From positions 5,592,506 to 5,656,505 of the forward strand of contig JAQFVV010006200.1 in the NCBI GenBank assembly GCA_028023455.1: a stretch of DNA of 64,000 nt. Direction: 5' to 3'. Shown piece by piece: positions 58,736-64,000 of this stretch. The notes beneath the pieces were generated by a model. That model did no database searches and was not told the origin of the DNA. It saw only the letters and a list, made by a program, of their open reading frames with translations. The DNA is from Epiperipatus broadwayi (Eukaryota > Onychophora > Udeonychophora > Euonychophora > Peripatidae). Numbering within the stretch: position 1 is the stretch's first letter; each line of letters opens with the position of its first letter. Position numbers and translations under genes: made by a program.

Positions 58736-59289
58736 CAACATGCATATATATATATTATTCACATGTTTATCAAATCTTTTACTTTAACTGAAATCATGCA
58801 TCTATAAATGATAATGAATGGATTATGTCTGTGTGTGTAGCTGAGAATTATATAGATGGTGCCATTTATAACCATCTTTATCATGAAAACCAAATCATTA
58901 TCAGGAGTTGATTTAGAATTTACATACATAGTAGAGTTAATTGACAAAGAATATTTTGATGACTACATGTGAATAATGTTATATAATAAGTAGAGGGTTT
59001 TGCTTTATATAGCAACATTTTGAAACGTTGATTTAATATGAAACTACCTAATAGAATCATAGTACTTATCCCAGTTATTTTAATTCAGACTGCTTATATA
59101 TATACAATAGAGCTATAGTGAAAGATGCACTGAAAACTTGAAATGACTGTATATCCCTTCATAAAGTCTTAAAAGATAATAGGAACCTCACATGAGAGTG
59201 GTGTAATGAAATGTATTGAATTGTCAACGTGGGCATGATGATTCAGTTGTTGATATCTTTGTAACATACTGTTATTCATTAACTGAGAC

Positions 59290-59560
59290 TAAAAGTATAT
59301 ATTTGGGCTAGGAATAATCTCTAGTTTAATAAATGATTAATAATAACAATTTCCAATATGTTTTACATAAAATGATTTGTATCAAAGTTATGAGCATAGA
59401 AACTTTGACACTCGTAACTCAAACTGCAATAATTTGCCATATATAAATACTGAACAAATGATGAAGATATAGATAAGATTTTGTGATCTGGGCCAACTGA
59501 TGAATGCTGGTTCAACATGAAATGCTACCTTAGTGATCATTAATCTTTTTCATATATTTG
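59290..59560 (+). mobile_element. single family 1 copy, longer
   Basis: Contains the family 1 upstream block (aggaataatctctagttt, aatgattaataataa, a tttgacac-type block) and then the ribozyme region, giving the same internal order as in the 3980-5115 array. Single orientation. Confidence 0.65.
59484..59539 (+). ncRNA. decayed hammerhead ribozyme, family 1
   Basis: Core CTGATGA, GAAA and outer stem I TGATC/GATCA are present, but stem III and the cleavage-site region (ATGCTACC) and the inner stem (CCAA/TTAG) are altered. Confidence 0.6.
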
Positions 59561-60350
59561 TGGACATGTTTCACAGATATGAAATGGAATAGAAATGTGA
59601 TATGAAGTTCAGTTTTAATTTATCCAAAAATGTATATATGAAGTTAAATTATAATGTGTTATGTATGCGTTACTCACAAAATGAAGTGGATTTTTTCAAA
59701 ATACATCCACAGTGAGAGAGATTGGTCTGAATTATATGCTGATGGATAATTACAATATGATAGAGTTATGATTAAAAACTACACTGCTAAAACAAAAAAA
59801 TTGAATATATATATAACTATCTATTTATAAGCTTTTAATAATTGTCAGCAAATTTATAATTTTTTTTTGTATACTTGGCATATCAACCTGAGTCTAAGCA
59901 CATGTTTAATTTTTAATATCACTCAGTACTTATTCTCAACCTAATGAATATATAAAATAAAGAAATAGCAATTAAGATTATTATAATTTTTTTTTACAAA
60001 ATTTTCTTAGCAAGCATGGTTCCCACCATTAAACTAATAAACCTTTTCAAGTGACAACTATAATCAAAATATATAAATACACACATTAACTACCCAAAAT
60101 TCAATATAAATACTAATTATTCTTAATATTATTAAAATAAGTTTTTATAAGATTAAAGACCTCACATCTATAATAATTATTCAAAAAAATCTCTTTCACC
60201 CTTTTTTTTTATAGTTATACCATTTGTTTGTGTTAATAATTTTTACTTGGAAAGACCTGTTGTTTAATAAGTGAAACCATAACTGTGAAGTAAATTTGTA
60301 AAAATCATATAATTTTATTAGTGTTTTATTTTGATTATAATTATTAGTAT
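59561..60350. other. no feature recognised
   Basis: AT-rich presumed intron. Confidence 0.5.
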
Positions 60351-60353
60351 AGT

Positions 60354-60430
60354 ATTAGGTAATATTATATTTATATATTCACAGACTACTTATACCATTA
60401 GGTAATATTATATTTATATATTCACAGAAT
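60354..60430. repeat. short tandem duplication, 43-bp period
   Basis: attaggtaatattatattta followed by tatattcacaga occurs at 60354 and again at 60397 without change over 32 bases. A recent duplication. Confidence 0.9.
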
Positions 60431-60692
60431 ATTTCTGAAAAATTTTAAAATTAAAAAGTAAAAATTGTAACAATATTACTATCTTAACTTTCATTATCTT
60501 TTCTGATTATTTCTGTATTCAGTTGGTATATAGAATTTGTAAACAGCTAATGATAATTGAAATAGATATATTGTTTATTCTGCTTGCAAAATTCTTTTTA
60601 GATGACTCATGGTGTTCTGAATTATGAAATAGTGTAAAAAACAGTGAATCTCTTAAGGAACTTCCGCCATGAGAATTAGAAAATAAAAGAGC

Positions 60693-60755
60693 TTCATAGC
60701 ATAGTGATTAATTGTACATGGCTATACTAACAGTTGGAGATTCAAATTTCAATTT
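60693..60755 (+). mobile_element. possible tRNA-derived SINE remnant
   Basis: A-box-like CATAGCATAGTG and B-box-like GAGATTCAAATTTC at tRNA spacing. The body is unassigned. Confidence 0.35.
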
Positions 60756-61985
60756 AGTGAACTTTTATTTTTTTTCTAATCACAAGCAGACTTAGTGTTT
60801 TTAGGTCAGTTAATGTAGCTCTACTTAGTCTTCATAGTCAACAATCCAATATTGGTTTGAAAATGAGCATAATTATGATACCAGATTAGTCTTGATGCAC
60901 TAAGTGTAAATGCAAAAATATGACGATGATGTCACAATCGGTAGGAAAGATGTCATCATTTTATGTGTGAAAATTTTTTTACTTTTTTTTTTCTTAATAA
61001 AAAAATAATCTGGAAAGTAAATAAATAATGAATATGATGAAAAGTGCAAGATGTGTGCACACTGTTGTATAGCAAAAATTACTCAATTCTTGATTTCATG
61101 ATAAGTCATGTTGATTTTACAGATTGTTTGCAAAACATTTATTTAAGAAAACTCAGATGTGTCTATTAAACAACTTAAAATCAATTTTAAAAAATTTCTG
61201 ATGCACCCCATATATAAACATGTCTTTGAATTAGATCTCTAGCTGTTGAGTAAATTTTAATTAATTGTGACATTCTTTTGAAATTTTTATTACAGTTTAT
61301 ACAAAACGTTATTAATTATTTATTACTTCGATAAAATTTAATCCAACATGTTCATTTTAAATACTATATTTTTAATAATCAGATTTATAAATAATTCAGG
61401 TTTATTTTTGTGTGAGTTTTAATAATAATAACAAAAAGTTTACACTAGATTTTATAAGCAATTTTTAATCACATACTTCAGCATAAAACAAAGAATGCTG
61501 AGGTGAAAATAATTGACAAATTGATTAGTAACTAAGACATTGCCTTAATTTTTTTTTCTTTTTTAAACTACAGATATAAAAATATGTTTTACATACTAAA
61601 TAAAAGAATGCAACTAAAACACCTATCATACATATTTACATATATAAATACAAACTTTTCCTAATGGTTAATATTATATCCCAATTAGATTAACAACTCA
61701 ACATTGTGTTATTGAGCACATGAAATACTCTCAATCCAAAGCACATGATAGTCTTTGAAAGATAAGAAGAAACTGTCTTATCCTTTTACTTATATTCATA
61801 TATAATTTGCAAAATATTTTTTTAAGTCTCATAGGCAAAGCAAATGCTTTTACTTATTGATCTTGCATAATAGATCTCATTATTCTCGGTGTCTACAGTT
61901 CAATATTTTTTCTTGTATATGAGATATGTTATAAATATTAATTGTTCAGAAGCTTATAAGAAAATAAAGCATCATAAGAGGCAGA
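60756..61985. other. no feature recognised
   Basis: AT-rich presumed intron, nothing supported. Confidence 0.5.
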
Positions 61986-61989
61986 ACCA

Positions 61990-62045
61990 TATCTATGAGC
62001 CTTGAATTCCAATGTTCAGCACTCTACCATGGCACCACCACACAG
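61990..62045 (-). mobile_element. possible tRNA-derived SINE remnant
   Basis: On the minus strand, GTGCCATGGTAGAGTGCTG resembles an A box with D-arm, and GGAATTCAAGGC a B box. The spacing is short, so the anticodon region has been lost or the call is wrong. Confidence 0.35.
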
Positions 62046-62885
62046 AGCATGGTGGCATTATATGATTCAGATTCCTATTTTGTGTACACATCCACAAAAT
62101 TCCATTTATTAATAAATAAATAATATAAAACTCTATCCTTAAATATTGGTGAATAAAGTAAAAATATTTTAGAATAAATATAAGAGCTTTAAGTATTAAT
62201 AAAAAGTACTGTTTCAGAGAAGGTATTGCTTGATAGTTATTTCACTTTTTATTTAATTTACTGCACAATCACAACATACAAAATCAAAATTCATATATTC
62301 ATTTATAGCTTTCCACATATTAATATTTTTTACTTCTGCACATGTTAAAATCAAATATTATCTCTTCTTTTCATGTCATATCCATCAACTGTTAGAAGCA
62401 ATTCTTTTCTTCCTCTACTCCGAGTCCTCTCTTATAATCTTGATAATCATGGACAGATGGTAATGTAAAAGATAGTATTGGATATGAATTAATACTGACT
62501 GATATATATTAAATTCCTCAATCTTGCTGTAACTGATTCTAGGGCAGAGTGAAAGGTTACTAATAGCGTATTATAAGTAAACAAAGATAGTTCTACCAAT
62601 TATGATGCTGCAGGTTTTTAAGACAAATTCAGAAATTTTTTCTTCTTGCTGTAGTAACTGAAAATAAAATAACTTTAAATAGGCTACTAGAAAGCAAAAT
62701 GCTTTTTAGCATCCCTTTCAGGAAAATAATGGACCAGAGGCTATTACTCATTGTCATGTTTCTAATCACCAATTTTATTTGTTGTTTTATTCTCAATTAT
62801 TCTACCTTTTTTTATCTCAAGAATATAAAAGTTATCTAAAAAATAAGCTGCTTGAATATTTTTAGTAGGTTAAAGGTTTTTACTT
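62046..62885. other. no feature recognised
   Basis: AT-rich presumed intron. Confidence 0.5.
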
Positions 62886-62889
62886 TTAT

Positions 62890-62948
62890 CAGAATTCAAA
62901 TCCTAAGTTATAGATAAGGCTACTTGGTATATTAACTGCTATACTAGG
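62890..62948 (-). mobile_element. possible tRNA-derived SINE remnant
   Basis: Minus strand: A-box-like TAGTATAGCAGTTAA and B-box-like GGATTTGAATTC at near-tRNA spacing. Confidence 0.35.
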
Positions 62949-63667
62949 AAATCTTTTCATTCTATCTAAGTATGATTAGATGTGAACTAGAGAAGTTATA
63001 TGATGTTTTGTTAGTAGTTGATCAAATAGGTTTGACTTGGAACCTTAGGTTGTTTACCATTTTCAAGCAATTAAGTTGAATAGCAGTGTATGTACTGAAT
63101 AACTGGTATAACTTAACAAAACTAGTCTAAAATTGTTTCCACTATCACTTAATGTTATTTATTCCTCTGGCTTACATTAAATTGGCTTTAAAGATCACTA
63201 GCATCTTTTTATAAAATTCATTCAATAAATTATTATTTGTTATTCCGATCACTATATCTCAATCACTCTTTTGGCTAACAAACAATGATGTAGATATTTA
63301 TAAGAGTTTCCAGCTATCTGACTTATGTTTAACTAAGATGAAATGGTACTTGAACAATCTACTTATAAAAGGGCATTAATACATATATATTATTCAAACA
63401 GACTAAAGTTTTGAAGCTAATAGTATACTTGTCCTATATTTTAATCCTAAACAAGTTCAAAATATTATTTGTTTTAATAAGCTGTTTGTAAGTACCATGA
63501 GTTTTGATAGAGGGATCACATAGAATCAGGATAATTAATCTTTTTGCACTCTACATTTGTAATATCTATATGCAACATAAATCACAATAATGTTTACAGA
63601 CTTCACAGTACTTACTCTACCATTGAAAAAAAAATGCAAAATTTATTATTTATTTTTTTTGACAATT

Positions 63668-63925
63668 AGAATAAAAATAGTAAAATATTAAAGCTGATAT
63701 TTTTAATTATTCATTACATAATAGTCTTAAACATATTCTGTATTATAATTTATAAATGCTATTAATTGTTTATATATATTAGAGAAAAAGAAACAAATAG
63801 AATAAAAATAGTAAAATAGTAAAGTTGATATTTTTGATTATTCATTACTAAATCTTAAACATATTCTATATTAAAATTTATAAATACCAATACTTTTTTA
63901 TATATCAGAGAAAAAGAAATAGAAT
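63668..63925. repeat. tandem duplication, 131-bp period
   Basis: agaataaaaatagtaaaat, tgatattttt-attattcattac, cttaaacatattct and agagaaaaagaaa recur in order at 131-bp spacing (63668/63799). Two copies, moderately diverged. Confidence 0.85.
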
Positions 63926-64000
63926 TATGGAAAACAAATATGAATAAAGAAGACTAATTTGGAGTTATATAAGAATGAAAATTATATGTGTGTGAAAGCA

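Larger units (their letters stand above)
45046..64000 (+). other. presumed Rab intron 2, open at the window edge
   Basis: It starts at a consensus donor, and no further Rab exon was found in the remaining 18.9 kb. The interval is filled with transposable elements and AT-rich sequence. If the gene continues beyond the window, all repeats listed from 45.6 kb on are transcribed in the Rab pre-mRNA. Confidence 0.6.

Overview
This is an AT-rich, repeat-dominated stretch of animal nuclear DNA. It holds one recognisable host gene: the first two coding exons of a Rab26/Rab37-type small GTPase (+ strand, 44576-45045) with its promoter. The third exon is not visible, so everything right of 45046 is probably one intron of more than 18.9 kb. 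The long intron, the mix of LINEs (RTE-like, L1/Tx1-like, Jockey/CR1-like), hAT MITEs, tRNA-derived SINEs, a Penelope-like fragment and many TAA microsatellites suggest a large invertebrate genome. A lophotrochozoan, possibly a cephalopod mollusc, is my guess; the sequence alone does not prove it.

The most interesting content is a set of small tandem repeats that carry hammerhead self-cleaving ribozymes. Family 1 (365-bp unit; array at 3980-5115, single copies near 57.1 and 59.5 kb, a decayed palindromic copy at 25.4-25.9 kb) has a textbook type I hammerhead: CTGATGA core, 6-bp stem II, GAAA, palindromic stem III (ATGCAT), C at the cleavage position and a two-part stem I. Family 2 (about 412-457-bp unit; arrays at 20.3-21.0, 35.2-35.5, 45.66-47.04, 49.5-50.2 and 58.05-58.74 kb) carries an independent hammerhead with stem III ACTAGT. 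Tandem copies with one ribozyme per period are the signature of retrozyme-type elements that replicate through small circular RNAs. Most arrays also contain an inverted copy, so their transcripts would fold into long double-stranded RNA. A Penelope-like retroelement remnant (18390-18770) carries a decayed third hammerhead next to a GIY-YIG-like tail.

Layout: 1-3.9 kb, unannotated AT-rich DNA with a purine-rich microsatellite; 4-5.1 kb, family 1 array; 6.06 kb, mini-SINE with perfect target-site duplications; 7.9-13.1 kb, a nearly full-length decayed L1/Tx1-like LINE on the minus strand; 13.1-15.65 kb, two truncated copies of a second LINE; 15.66-19.85 kb, an unclassified repeat present twice, separated by a 73-unit AAT microsatellite and interrupted by the Penelope-like insert; 19.86-22.6 kb, a Jockey/CR1-like LINE interrupted by a family 2 array; 22.6-40.8 kb, mostly unannotated DNA with two hAT MITEs, SINEs, palindromes and a TIR element; 40.8-42.4 kb, an RTE-like LINE; 44.4-45.05 kb, Rab promoter and exons; 45.05-64 kb, probable intron loaded with family 2 arrays, a second RTE copy, a third foldback family (56.36-57.07 kb) and SINE remnants.
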